NCBI RefSeq assembly: GCF_003330845.1
Contig: NZ_CP026121.1
Span: 5,809,501-5,873,500 of the forward strand
From: Streptomyces sp. Go-475
Lineage (GTDB): Bacteria > Actinomycetota > Actinomycetes > Streptomycetales > Streptomycetaceae
DNA: 64,000 bases
Direction: 5' to 3'
Under the pieces are notes generated by a model that did not search any database, was not told the DNA's origin, and worked only from the letters and a program-made list of their open reading frames with translations. The translations under genes and the position numbers were made by a program. This document shows positions 38,241 to 47,444 of this stretch, in pieces. Numbering within the stretch: position 1 is the first letter of the stretch; each line of letters starts with the position of its first letter.

Positions 38241-38405
38241 ATGAACGCCCTTCAGGACGCCTTCGATCTCGCTGTCCACGGTCTGCTCACGGAGCTGCCC
38301 GCCCAACTCGTCACAGCCGCGGTGGCAGCGGTCACAGCCGCTGCCGTCAAGGCCTGGAAGAAGCGCCGTACGGCAGTTGCCGCCGAGGGCAAGGCAGAAC
38401 AGTAG
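38241..38405 (+). CDS. Small amphipathic protein
   Basis: A 54-residue protein, MNALQDAFDLAVHGLLTELP onward, with an Ala/Val-rich helix and a basic end KAWKKRRTAVAAEG. AGGAG lies 10 nt before the ATG. It is divergent from the sigma-like gene. Function unknown. The frame, the ribosome binding site and its place directly before element debris suggest a real small accessory gene. Confidence 0.5.
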   Translation: MNALQDAFDLAVHGLLTELPAQLVTAAVAAVTAAAVKAWKKRRTAVAAEGKAEQ

Positions 38406-38484
38406 GTACCGCCCGGCTGGCCACACCGGAATGCTCGGTCACGGACCACTGCCGAGCGGCCTCGGACGGCCCGGAGACGGCCCG

Positions 38485-38785
38485 GGGGAGTGGTCGCCTC
38501 TGGGCCGTACTGGCACGTCTGGGGCGAGCCCGGCACCTGGCGCTCACACCGGAACAGGTGGCCGCGCCGCTGGCCGCTCGACCGTACGACCTGAGGCACG
38601 CCGGGCTCTCCTCCTGGCTCAATGCCGACGTCGACCCCACCGAGGTCGCGGAGCGTGCGGGCAACAGCGTCGAAGTGCTGCTGAGCCGGTACGCGAAGTG
38701 CCTCGACGGGCGCCAGGACGTGGCCAACCGCCGGATCACGGAGCTCCTTGCGGAGGGCGATGACCAGGAGGAAATAAAGAACTGA
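38485..38785 (+). pseudogene. Integrase C-terminal remnant (older element A)
   Basis: The frame from RHLALTPEQVAAPLAARPYD through DLRHAGLSSWLNADVDPTEV to LLSRYAKCLDGRQDVANRRI is nearly identical to the last 90 residues of the intact integrase at 56273-57679, including the catalytic LRH box and Tyr. DNA similarity begins abruptly at about 38485 (GGGGGAGTGGTCGCC), and the first 370 residues are missing. It is therefore the stub of a second, related integrase. Confidence 0.85.
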
Positions 38786-38898
38786 CTAAGGTCGGCCGAA
38801 AGTACTGTTCTCCCACCTGCGCAATGAGCGGGTGGGGCCTTCGGCGTTCTGGCCCGTTCCCTGCTGCTGTGCGTCTGCCTTGTGGAGTTCGGAGGGCC

Positions 38899-39180
38899 AT
38901 GGACCTGCTCGCTGCGCTTGATGAAGCTGTGGCCACTCTCAAGGCTCCTCTGGGAGAGGACGACCGGGCGCAGGGCTGGACCGATGATCTCCGAAGAGAG
39001 GTGCAGGCAGAGATCTCGATCCATCGCTCAGTGCTGCGTCGCCACGGGCTGGGTATGGCGCGGCACCTGCGTCCTCGCCTCGACGAGTGGATGGAGCATG
39101 AGGGCGTTCGGCCCGGGCGCCTCCGGGACCTGGTAGGTGCCGTGCAGCGGTCGCTCGTGGAAGCTCGGACCATGACGTGA
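38899..39180 (+). CDS. Hypothetical helical protein
   Basis: A 93-residue charged helical protein (DLLAALDEAVATLKAPLGED, HLRPRLDEWMEHEGVRPGRL). GGAGGG lies 4 nt before the ATG at 38899. It sits between the integrase stub and the attachment repeat, a position with no gene in the intact element. Function unknown. Confidence 0.55.
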   Translation: MDLLAALDEAVATLKAPLGEDDRAQGWTDDLRREVQAEISIHRSVLRRHGLGMARHLRPRLDEWMEHEGVRPGRLRDLVGAVQRSLVEARTMT

Positions 39181-39217
39181 GAAATGCTGGCCGACCTGGG
39201 CGTTGGTCGCCCGCCGC

Positions 39218-39386
39218 CAGTCCACGAATAGTTCACGTGCCCCGACATACAGCCGCTCCGAGCGGCACACGCCCGCACATACGCGAAGACCCCGTCCCAG
39301 CGAAAGCGCTGATGGCGGGGTCTCTGGGCACCTCACACAAGGTGCCCCCGGCAGGATTCGAACCTGCGCACACGGCTCCGGAGGCC
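39218..39386. repeat. Left copy of 169-nt att direct repeat (attL of element B)
   Basis: This segment aligns without gaps to 57787-57955, with six mismatches all in the first 45 nt. It includes the integrase terminator hairpin and, from 39343 on, the last 44 nt of tRNA-Arg. Identity ends at the anticodon-stem side (GGAGGCC then TTTT), so the tRNA copy here is incomplete and marks the element end. Confidence 0.9.
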
Positions 39387-39653
39387 TTTTGGCTACCAGG
39401 CAACGTTGCTGGTGAGGTGCCCCTGTACGCTCAATCGACTGAGATCAGTCCACAGATGGTCCGCGAAGCCTAGCCGCCACTTCGGGGATCCCATGAGGGT
39501 GGTACGGGCTTCCGGAGAAAGTCGGGACCCCACGCCTGGATGCCAGTGGTTTCATCTACCGCCCCTGCCATGCGCCATCTCAGGGGCCCTGCTGGCAGGG
39601 CGGGCCCTCAGTGCCCGGTGCGCGGCCAGGTCGGCCAGCCCCGCCACTAACCG

Positions 39654-39925
39654 GACTCGCTGTCCGCCGACCGCGGCTACGACCACGACGCCTACCGCGG
39701 CTAGGTCCGCGACCGAGGCGTCGTGCCAGCGATCGCCCGCCGCGGAACGCGGCACGCCGCCGGGCTGGGCGCCTACCGGTGGGTGATCGAGCGCGGTTCC
39801 GCCCGGCTGCACGACTTCCGCCGCCTGCAGATCCGCTGGGAACGACGGACCGACATCCGCGAAGCATTCTTCAAACTCGCCTGCTGCCTGATCACCACCA
39901 GCAACTCAGCTCATTTTGTTAGCAG
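39654..39925 (+). pseudogene. IS5-family transposase C-terminal remnant
   Basis: The frame reads LSADRGYDHDAYRG, a TAG at 39702, VRDRGVVPAIARRGT, then AYRWVIERGSARLHDFRRLQ and IRWERRTDIREAFFKLACCL. This matches the end of IS5-group DDE transposases, where RWVIER contains the catalytic Glu. The N-terminal two thirds and the inverted repeats are missing, and one in-frame stop is present. About 10 nt separate it from the kinase gene stop. Confidence 0.75.
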
Positions 39926-39934
39926 TTGTAAAAC

Positions 39935-42718
39935 TCAGTCGAGCTCGGTGACAGCCGCGTGAATCGCGCCGCGCAACGTCACCTCAACGCCCCGCTCGTT
40001 TTTGAGCTCCTGGAAATGACAGGCGCTATTCGGGTGCTGGCGGAGAACCGAGGCAACGACGGTAGCGGCCTGCCCGTCCAGGGAACGCAGCCAGCGCCTG
40101 ATCGAGTCCTGCGGCTTCCACTGGTCGAATGCGCCATCCCAGGCGCACATGCTGTCCGTCGCGGCATCTAGCAGCTCCCACTGCCTTTCACGGCCGGCGA
40201 GGGAGGCGACGCGCAGCAGCCACCAGATGGCCTGGTCGGCCTCGCCGAAACGCGGCCACTGTCCGCGCTCGTCGCCCGCGACATGGGCGGCGAGGGCCTT
40301 GACCAACGCGACGGCCCGGGGGATGTCGGACAGCAGTGCATCGCCAGCGAACTTCACCTCTAGCGCGGTGACCGCCTCCAGGTACAGCTCGTAGTCGCCG
40401 GGCCGGTCGGCTGCCAGCGCGATCAGGGCGTCGGCCGCCGCACCATCTCCTCCGCTCGCCGCCTCCAGCAGTTGCCGCCCCCGGAGGATCGGCAAGCCAG
40501 GAGCAGGAGCCGTCTCCTTCTCAACAAGGTCGAGGAAGGCCGTGATGTCCTGCGGCCGCTGCTCGGGGTCGCGGTGCGCTGCTCGGCGCACGATCCCGTA
40601 CCACGGGCCCGGCGGTGGCAGCAGGGGGACGTTGGGCTGGGGCCAGGTGCCGGTGAGGACCCACCCGATGACCTGCCCGAGGCTATAGATGTCGCTCGCG
40701 AAGGTGGCCTCGTGCGCGCCGCTGAACAGCTCCGGGGCGGCGAACCCCTCGGTGCCGATCGCCCCGTTGGTGAGGACGCCGAGATCGCTAGTCTGGCCGC
40801 GCGGGCGACGCACGATGCCCCAGTCGGCCAGCACCCACCGGTCCTCCAGGAACAGGATGTTCGACGGCTTGATGTCCCGGTGCAGCCACCCGTGCTCGTG
40901 CGCCGCGGCGAGCGCCAAGGCGACGGCGTCCACCAAGGCCCGCAGCCGGCCTGCCTCCTGAAGCTCCGAGCGCAGGTCCTCTGCGGTGGCCTGGGCCATT
41001 GGCATCACGAACCAGGCGTGGTCCGGGCTGAAGTCGAGCACTGGCATCACGTGGGGGTGGCCGCCCAGCCGCTGCGCAAGCTCGATTTCCCGGGCCATGC
41101 GCCGGCGCTCCCGGGACCCCTTTCCCAGGCGGCGCTTGAACGCCACGATGACGCGCGATGCCTTGTGCATAGCGCGGAAGACCTCGGCCTGCCCGCCCTC
41201 CGCCAGCGGCAGCCGTTCGAGCCGGTAGTCCTTCTTCTCCCCACGAGCGGAGCCGCTCACCTGCCCATATTCCTGCGCCCGCGCCTCGGCCGGGGCGATA
41301 TTCCCTTCGGCGGACTCGGTAGCCAGCTTGTGGGCGGTGAGCTTGACCACGACAGGGCGCACCCGAGAAAGGGAGTTGTCCGGGAGGGAGGCGAGCAGGT
41401 AGACGGGTTCGCCGGCGCTGTCGGCCTGGGCGAGGCCGAGGACCTGGGCGAGCCGGAGATCGGCCACCGTCTCGCTAGAGCGGTCTGCGATCAGGGTGCG
41501 GTGCAACAGGACGTGGTTGCCTGACCCGTCGGGGGAGGCGCTGAGCACGCTGCCGCGCCCATCGGTCAGCAGGTGCGCTGGGTAATGCCCGGCCGTCGGA
41601 ATCCAGTCCTCACGCCGACCGGCATCTGTGCTACGCCCCAGGTCCACAACGGTGCTGCTCCCGCTCGCGGCGAGGAAGAAGCGGCGCCCATCCAGCCAGA
41701 CGGCCGAGTGGACCGCTGCCTCGAAGGCGATGGGATAGCGCAGCTGGTCGCCGAGCTCGCTGCCGACGCGGGTCAGGGCGAGCGTGCCGTCGCCGGCGCC
41801 GAAGGTGACGCCGGAACCGGAGAGCACCCAGGGCTCCCCGCCGGGTCCGGTCAGCAGTTGGGATCCCTCTTCGAAGGCGCCGGCCAGGACGGTCAGGGCA
41901 CCGTCGTGCCAGCGGACCAGGGCTGGCCCGCACATCACCAGCAGTGCGTCGTCGGGCTGAAGGACCGGGGTTCCGTGGCATCCGGAGAGTTTCAGGCGCC
42001 AGCGCGCTACGCCGCGCCCGCCGATTTCCGCCACGCCGTGCGCGCCGGTGATCAGCAGGCTGTTCCCGCCAGGCCACGAAAGAGTTGCAAGGCCCGAGGG
42101 AGGATCCTCCAAGGCCGGCCCCATGAAGAGCAGCTCAGCGGTCAGAGGTGCCTGGGCCTGTACCTCCACCCGCACCGTGGGGCTCAGACGCGCCGCAGGT
42201 GTCATCGGCCATGCGTAGTCCGGAGGGCGGGAGGCGATGAGCAGCTGATCGAGCGGGACGTAGGGCTGTCGCTGCCGGAAGGTGTCGCGGATCAGCTCCG
42301 GAAGGGACCGCAGACCAGCCACGGCCGCGTCCAGATGGGTCCGGTCCAGCACCACGCCGAAGGCCCCCACGGCGTCCTCGACCTGGTCCAGGTCGTCGTC
42401 GGGCGTGACTGTGGCCGTCCACCACAGTAGAGCCCATCGCTCAGACTCCCGCCCCGACCGGCGTGCGGCGAGCACTGCCTGGCCCATGGCATCGTTCGGA
42501 CCGACGGCCAGGCTGAGAAGGTAGTCCCGGCCTTCGTACTCGAAGCCGAGCCCAGGCAGCCCCTCGAGATCAACGCGCTGCACGGCACCATCGTCGACGA
42601 CCTGGTTTAGGAGAGCGGCCACCAGCTCGGCGAGCGTCTCGTACCTCTCCGCATCGCTCGCGGTGTCGTTCTTGGCCCACTGGCCGTAGTCGGCCAGCAG
42701 AGCCCGTGCCCCATCCAC
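39935..42718 (-). CDS. Large protein with central Ser/Thr kinase domain
   Basis: A 927-residue protein. Residues about 1-480 have no family I recognise; GGNSLLITGAHGVAEIGGRG, GPGGEPWVLSGSG and similar segments suggest a beta-propeller-like sensor. Residues about 495-755 are a Hanks-type kinase: glycine-loop LAEGGQAEVFRAM, Lys in VIVAFKRRLG, catalytic loop LHRDIKPSNILF, DWG in place of DFG, and GTEGFAAPELF for the activation segment. A helical C-terminal 170 residues follows. No transmembrane segment is seen, so it is cytoplasmic. It starts with GTG and is divergent from the PIN-domain gene. The pair has the look of a sensor kinase controlling an RNase. Confidence 0.75.
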   Translation of the reverse strand: MDGARALLADYGQWAKNDTASDAERYETLAELVAALLNQVVDDGAVQRVDLEGLPGLGFEYEGRDYLLSLAVGPNDAMGQAVLAARRSGRESERWALLWWTATVTPDDDLDQVEDAVGAFGVVLDRTHLDAAVAGLRSLPELIRDTFRQRQPYVPLDQLLIASRPPDYAWPMTPAARLSPTVRVEVQAQAPLTAELLFMGPALEDPPSGLATLSWPGGNSLLITGAHGVAEIGGRGVARWRLKLSGCHGTPVLQPDDALLVMCGPALVRWHDGALTVLAGAFEEGSQLLTGPGGEPWVLSGSGVTFGAGDGTLALTRVGSELGDQLRYPIAFEAAVHSAVWLDGRRFFLAASGSSTVVDLGRSTDAGRREDWIPTAGHYPAHLLTDGRGSVLSASPDGSGNHVLLHRTLIADRSSETVADLRLAQVLGLAQADSAGEPVYLLASLPDNSLSRVRPVVVKLTAHKLATESAEGNIAPAEARAQEYGQVSGSARGEKKDYRLERLPLAEGGQAEVFRAMHKASRVIVAFKRRLGKGSRERRRMAREIELAQRLGGHPHVMPVLDFSPDHAWFVMPMAQATAEDLRSELQEAGRLRALVDAVALALAAAHEHGWLHRDIKPSNILFLEDRWVLADWGIVRRPRGQTSDLGVLTNGAIGTEGFAAPELFSGAHEATFASDIYSLGQVIGWVLTGTWPQPNVPLLPPPGPWYGIVRRAAHRDPEQRPQDITAFLDLVEKETAPAPGLPILRGRQLLEAASGGDGAAADALIALAADRPGDYELYLEAVTALEVKFAGDALLSDIPRAVALVKALAAHVAGDERGQWPRFGEADQAIWWLLRVASLAGRERQWELLDAATDSMCAWDGAFDQWKPQDSIRRWLRSLDGQAATVVASVLRQHPNSACHFQELKNERGVEVTLRGAIHAAVTELD

Positions 42719-43002
42719 GCTGTTCGTGTTCCCCCCGCGTCCCTAATCCCGGCCCTGAAGCGCGGCCAGCGTGAGCGCATTGTGCCTCATCGAGACCGCG
42801 CGGCGCCGGAGTTTGCTGGCATCCGTCCCCACCAGCCACCCGGGGACAACGGTGATGCCCGGCGCGACCACAAGGCCGTACCCAACTCGGCGCCGGTTGG
42901 TGGACGGATGGTCGCCAACTGGCGCACGACGATCGCGTTCGGCATGCGCCCACAGTCGACCTCGCCGACGACGAACGTTCCCTTCTCTGGGACTATTTCG
43001 TC

Positions 43003-44598
43003 ATGTGTGCTGCCCGTAGATCTTCAGAAGATCCCTCACTCCGGCTGTCGGTGCCCGCACGTGAGCAGCTGAAAGCCGTTGTCTTCGATGCCAACGCTTA
43101 CGGTATGGCCCGACCCGACCTTGAACAGCTTGAAAGACTTGCCCTCCGCCTCGCGGGCATCGGAATCCAGACCTGGGTGCCCGAGCCAGTTGCCTGGGAA
43201 TGGGCCGAGCATGTTTCCAGGGACTGGGAGGCAGCCAAGAACGCTGCGCGCCAGGAGCGGGACCGCATGAAGCGGGCCGGCCTCACGGTCGCTGTGCCGA
43301 CGACGTCGTACGGCAGCAAGGAAGATGTCATCAACGAGGTCTTGGCCAACCTCAGCGCCATCCCGCACGTCAAGACCATCCCGCTGACGGGACCAAGTGC
43401 CGTCGAGGGACTGAAGGACCAAGTCCTCCAGCGGAAACCGGCAAAAACCAAAGGAGGCGCAGAAGGCAAGCCAGGAGTCAAGACAGGAGCAAGTGACAGT
43501 GCGTGGCTGCGTGACGTACTGAACCTCACCTCACCTGGAGAGATCCTCATCGTAGGTGCGGACAGGGACGTCAGCGCGGCCTTTGACGCATGGAATAAGC
43601 CGCTACCGCTCATACGCACCCTGGACAAGCTGCGTCCGACGCTGTTCGACGTCACCGTTGATGACGGACATGCGCAAGCGTTCATCGTCCGGCACCTTAT
43701 GCGACAGCTCCCGGCGGACGCCCTCGACAGCGACGGCACCGGGTTCGACATCGGACACGTCACCGGGCTGGAAACCGCGATCACCAACTGGACCGATGGT
43801 GACGGCAGCAGCCTGAGCGTCTACGGCGCCAGCGTGACGAGGCTGGTTGCACTCGCAGGAGTGGGCGAGGTCAGCATCGCAGACATGCCTACAGACATCG
43901 TCGAGGAGAGTAAGCCGGCCCATAGGCCGCCCGGCGATCTCGGGTCCGCCAGCCACAACATCGCCTATGCAACGGTGTACTTCTTGGCGGAGGGCGAAGC
44001 GACAGTTCAAACGCTATACAACGGCGGAGACCCCGAAGTCTCGGTCCTCTCCTTCGACAACGTACTGGTCCGGGCGGAACTGAGTTTCAACTTCACCGAC
44101 GGAACGATCACCGCGGTGGCGTCAGAGGGAGACGCGCAGGCCACGCTCGTCAAAGGCAGCTATGACGATGACGACGCCGCACTCCATGGGCTGGACGAGG
44201 CGCTGTCCTGGGTGCCAGGTCTCGACCTCGAAATAGCCTCCCTCCGATATTCAGAAACTGAATCCTCCGTTCAGGTACACGGAGTCTCTACCAAGGTCAG
44301 AGCAGCCCTGACTGAGAGCGAGGGCGCTTGGGAACTGGAACTGATCCTCGAGCACGAGGAGTCCGAAGAGCTTGAGGTGCTCGACATGGCATGCAACTAC
44401 AACCCGGACTCCTGGTGGGGAGGTCGCCGCGATGGCTTTCAGGGGCCTGACGCCTATGACGTGTCGGTCTCGGCTCTTGGCGTTATGGCAAGACACGGAG
44501 CCTGGGACGTTCCAGCCTGGATCATCGACAAGGTGGACTGGGCTGCCTTCGACGTACCCAGCCCGCCACAGCAGCCAGGCCCTCTGAACGACGGCTAA
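43003..44598 (+). CDS. PIN-domain protein (putative RNase effector)
   Basis: A 531-residue protein. The N-terminal 210 residues fit a PIN nuclease fold with four acidic positions: AVVFDANAYGMA (Asp), WVPEPVAWEWAEH (Glu), KTGASDSAWLRDVL (Asp) and ILIVGADRDVSAAF (Asp). The remaining 320 residues are acidic with beta-rich segments (AELSFNFTDGTITAVASEGD) and have no known match. I infer a metal-dependent RNase with a regulatory C-terminal domain. The ATG at 43003 lacks a clear ribosome binding site, and a GTG near 43050 is possible. Base composition is lower in GC than the backbone, consistent with transfer. Confidence 0.65.
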   Translation: MCAARRSSEDPSLRLSVPAREQLKAVVFDANAYGMARPDLEQLERLALRLAGIGIQTWVPEPVAWEWAEHVSRDWEAAKNAARQERDRMKRAGLTVAVPTTSYGSKEDVINEVLANLSAIPHVKTIPLTGPSAVEGLKDQVLQRKPAKTKGGAEGKPGVKTGASDSAWLRDVLNLTSPGEILIVGADRDVSAAFDAWNKPLPLIRTLDKLRPTLFDVTVDDGHAQAFIVRHLMRQLPADALDSDGTGFDIGHVTGLETAITNWTDGDGSSLSVYGASVTRLVALAGVGEVSIADMPTDIVEESKPAHRPPGDLGSASHNIAYATVYFLAEGEATVQTLYNGGDPEVSVLSFDNVLVRAELSFNFTDGTITAVASEGDAQATLVKGSYDDDDAALHGLDEALSWVPGLDLEIASLRYSETESSVQVHGVSTKVRAALTESEGAWELELILEHEESEELEVLDMACNYNPDSWWGGRRDGFQGPDAYDVSVSALGVMARHGAWDVPAWIIDKVDWAAFDVPSPPQQPGPLNDG

Positions 44599-44871
44599 CA
44601 GAGTGAGGGGGGGGAACGGCGCTGATGGCCGTGTCCGGGCCGGCAGTTAGCGTCCCGTCTGGTATGGGGAAGTCTCCGGAGGGCGTTGCGGAACAGGCAA
44701 ACCTGCCTGGCCAGGAGCCTGACCGCATCCTAGTGAGGCGGCTCAGTCCACGAATGGTCCACGTGCTTGTGTCAGGCGCAGCCGCTGTGGAGTCGGTCAG
44801 ATTCCAGGTGATCCCATCCCGTCACACTGGATAATACCGGAAAAGCGTCGCAAAGCGGGTATACAGGATTT

Positions 44872-45618
44872 ATGTTCGGCCGCGTCCCATCGGGTGGCAT
44901 TGGCTGCCATGATGCGATCATGAGTGTCCAGGACGACCAGCGCGAGAATCAGATGGTTGACCGGTTCAACCTTGAGGTGCCGGAGGATCGGAAAAGGTCA
45001 GACATCGACGCCTACCTGACCATCGACGGTCAGACTGTGGCTTTTGAGCTCAAATCAGCCACAAGTAAGGGCGTGTCGACTGTGCGCGACCTTGGGCCGA
45101 ACCACTTTGCCAAGTGGAAGAATATCCACTGGATTTTCGGCGTTTATAATCGAACGGGCACTCGCCTCCTGCATAGCTACTACGCGTCGCCTGACGATAT
45201 GGCTCCTTGGATCTCCAGCAAGGAAAGGTATATTCGTCCGGACGTCGAGCTGGCTGAGCATGCGATGCGGGGAGTCTCCGTCGACTCGGTAATTAACCTC
45301 TTTGGTGAAAAGGAGTTCTACACCAGAGAGGAGGCCAGACTGATCATGAAGAACCAGTGGTCAGTGACGCAATATGCGGAGGCCGCAGATCTGGCAGTAG
45401 GCAGAGAGTTGCGTTACTCACTGGATCGCATGGTCGAGATAATGCGTTCGCGTGCTAACTACGTCATGTCTCGTGGCGCCACACTCAATAATCCGCACAT
45501 CCCGCTGTCGTACATCGAGAAGCTGCCGAAAATCACAACGGAGCCAGCGATCACCTTGCGTAATCTTGTGCGTGCCTACTTGGAGAGCACGTCGAGCACG
45601 GATGAGGCCACCGCGTAG
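44872..45618 (+). CDS. Type II restriction endonuclease (PD-(D/E)xK-like)
   Basis: A 248-residue protein whose residues about 40-65 read RKRSDIDAYLTIDG then QTVAFELKSATSKG, the Asp...E-x-K core of a restriction nuclease. RDLGPNHFAKWKNIHWIFGV follows. Its partner is the C5-methyltransferase gene encoded convergently, which it overlaps by 43 nt. AT-rich codons (ATT, AAT, TTT) stand out from the neighbours and indicate recent acquisition. The start is either 44872 (AGGA before it) or the ATG at 44920. The recognition sequence cannot be told from the protein. Confidence 0.78.
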   Translation: MFGRVPSGGIGCHDAIMSVQDDQRENQMVDRFNLEVPEDRKRSDIDAYLTIDGQTVAFELKSATSKGVSTVRDLGPNHFAKWKNIHWIFGVYNRTGTRLLHSYYASPDDMAPWISSKERYIRPDVELAEHAMRGVSVDSVINLFGEKEFYTREEARLIMKNQWSVTQYAEAADLAVGRELRYSLDRMVEIMRSRANYVMSRGATLNNPHIPLSYIEKLPKITTEPAITLRNLVRAYLESTSSTDEATA

Positions 45619-46814
45619 GCAAGTGGCGGCGGCACGGCGTTGCCGATCTGACCTAGGGCCATGTACGTGGCACCAACGAAGGGCCAATCCTCAGGGAAGC
45701 CCTGAATCAGCGCAACATCAGGTACCGAGAGGCGGAAGTGGCCGTTCTTGGCTACGAAGGCTCGTGCGGAAGCGCGGTCGGCGGCCACTCCGTTGGGCCA
45801 AATCTGCAGACTTTCGAACTTGCGCTGCGCTGCCACGCTGTTCAGGATAGATGTCGTGTGACGGGGGCCCGTCAGGCTGCTGCGAATCGTTGGCGAAAGA
45901 TCGTCAATACCGATGTCGGGGAGCCCCAGCGCCTCGCGAAGGCCCATGCAGCGTGCACCACCAGTGATGGATGCATCGCCCCAGTAATGCGTGGGTTCGG
46001 GGGCCTTCCATGCGTTACTCATCTTCTTTGTTCGAAAACCGACAAAGAAAACCCGTCGCCTAACCTGGGGCACTCCGAAGTCGCTGGCCTGAAGTATCAC
46101 TTTCTGGATGTGATAGCTGCCCGAGAGTGGTGCGATGATCCTGTCTGCAACGTACTCGGAGAACTTGGGACTCGCCAGCGCGGGTACATTCTCACCAATG
46201 AAGGCGGCAGGTCGAATCTCCTTCACTGCCCTGACGAACTCAGGCCACATGTCTCGCTCATCCAGATGGCCTTTTTGGCGGCCAGCATTCGAAAAGGGCT
46301 GGCAGGGCGGACCTCCGTGGACCAGGTTTACGTCCCCACGCCACTGTTTGAAACTGACTCCCCTTACATCGCCGTCTTTTTCGCCACTGTAGACGGCCCA
46401 GGTGTCGCGAGCCTTGCGAAGAGTGTCACCGGCTTCCGCCATAATCTCGAAGGATGCGGTGTGTGCGAAGCCAGCGCGTTCAATGCCTAGGTCTAGCCCC
46501 CCTCCTCCGCTAAAAAGGGACAGTGCGGCTAGCCCTTTGCCATCCCGCTGAGGCATGAGGTCCAACGGGTGAAGCTTCGGGACGTTAATGTCATGGATCG
46601 GTGCAGGGCCTTCGCCGGCGAGCGCCGAGCGCCGCGCTTCTCGCGACTCCCGTGACATCTTGCGGAACTTCTCCCGTTGAGCCTCCGTCAACTCGCGCGG
46701 TTGATGGAAGGGAGAGGTGCTGCGGATCCTGCTGGGTACGACTGGTCCCTCGGCCTCCTCCGGCAGGGTTGACGTCTCGAAGAGGCTGTGTTGCTGAGTG
46801 GGACGTTCGGGCAT
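45576..46814 (-). CDS. DNA (cytosine-5) methyltransferase
   Basis: A 412-residue C5-methyltransferase with all key motifs: I LSLFSGGGGLDLGIERAGF, IV GGPPCQPFSNAG with the catalytic Cys, VI GENVPAL, VIII VPQVRRRVFFVGF and X LGQIGNAVPPPLA. It protects the host from the convergent nuclease by methylating its site. A basic leader of about 100 residues precedes motif I. The ATG at 46814 is a conservative choice, and 46823 is also possible. Its last 43 nt overlap the restriction gene on the opposite strand. Confidence 0.92.
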   Translation of the reverse strand: MPERPTQQHSLFETSTLPEEAEGPVVPSRIRSTSPFHQPRELTEAQREKFRKMSRESREARRSALAGEGPAPIHDINVPKLHPLDLMPQRDGKGLAALSLFSGGGGLDLGIERAGFAHTASFEIMAEAGDTLRKARDTWAVYSGEKDGDVRGVSFKQWRGDVNLVHGGPPCQPFSNAGRQKGHLDERDMWPEFVRAVKEIRPAAFIGENVPALASPKFSEYVADRIIAPLSGSYHIQKVILQASDFGVPQVRRRVFFVGFRTKKMSNAWKAPEPTHYWGDASITGGARCMGLREALGLPDIGIDDLSPTIRSSLTGPRHTTSILNSVAAQRKFESLQIWPNGVAADRASARAFVAKNGHFRLSVPDVALIQGFPEDWPFVGATYMALGQIGNAVPPPLAYAVASSVLDVLSK

Positions 46815-46997
46815 GCCGTGCATCTTACGAGACAGAGGTGGTCTTGTCAGCTGCCTAGCGTAAGAGTGCTGTGACCAGCGGTTATAGACGTAAGTCGTGG
46901 CGGCAGCGCAGTGATGCAGTCCACTGTCGGGTTGGGGGTGCTTGTACGGCACGGATGGCCAGCACTCCGGCGCCCTGGTCGTCGCGGTGCGGGGCAT

Positions 46998-47444
46998 CTA
47001 GTGCCCGCGGTTGGACTGCTCCACTTGCCTGCGCACTACTTCCGCGACTCGGAGAGCTGCGGCCGCGAGATCTTCATGCTCCCAGAAGCGCAGCACGGTC
47101 CATCCTGCTGCGGCGAGCTGAGCATTGGTATCTTGATCGCGCTCTCTGTTACGCCGAACTTTGTCCTGCCAATACGTAGCGTTCGCCGATGCGAGCGTGT
47201 GATGAACTGGACAGCCGTGCCAGAAGCATCCATCGAGGAATACGGCAACTTTCGCGCGCGTGAAAACAATGTCTGCCGTGCGTCTCAGTGATGGCAGCGG
47301 TCTGATGGAAACTCGATAGCGCAAGCCCAGCGCGTGTATCGCACGGCGAAGAGCGAGTTCTGGTTTCGTATCCTGACTACGATTCGCTCGCATGGTGGCT
47401 CGCGCGGCGTTGCTGGAAGCCCAGGAGATCTGTGGACTGCTCAC
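46998..47444 (-). CDS. vsr: Very-short-patch repair endonuclease Vsr
   Basis: A 148-residue T:G mismatch endonuclease. NRSQDTKPELALRRAIHALG is the conserved N-terminal helix, RTADIVFTRAKVAVFLDGCF contains the catalytic Asp, and WHGCPVHHTL the His/Cys zinc residues. WTVLRFWEHED closes the fold. It corrects mutations caused by deamination of 5-methylcytosine, the product of the adjacent methyltransferase. It is codirectional with and 183 nt upstream of that gene, and starts with GTG at 47444. Confidence 0.9.
   Translation of the reverse strand: MSSPQISWASSNAARATMRANRSQDTKPELALRRAIHALGLRYRVSIRPLPSLRRTADIVFTRAKVAVFLDGCFWHGCPVHHTLASANATYWQDKVRRNRERDQDTNAQLAAAGWTVLRFWEHEDLAAAALRVAEVVRRQVEQSNRGH

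Noticed and set aside
37247..38785. A 512-codon plus-strand frame ending in integrase-like sequence
   Set aside because: Only the last 90-100 codons are integrase-like. The earlier part is the antisense of the sigma-like gene, so only the stub is annotated.
39343..39386. A second tRNA-Arg gene
   Set aside because: Only the 3' 44 nt are present. The D-arm and 5' acceptor half are missing, so it is an att copy.
44625..44834. A 69-codon plus-strand frame before the restriction gene
   Set aside because: There is no ribosome binding site, low-complexity composition and no similarity I recognise. Treated as leader sequence.
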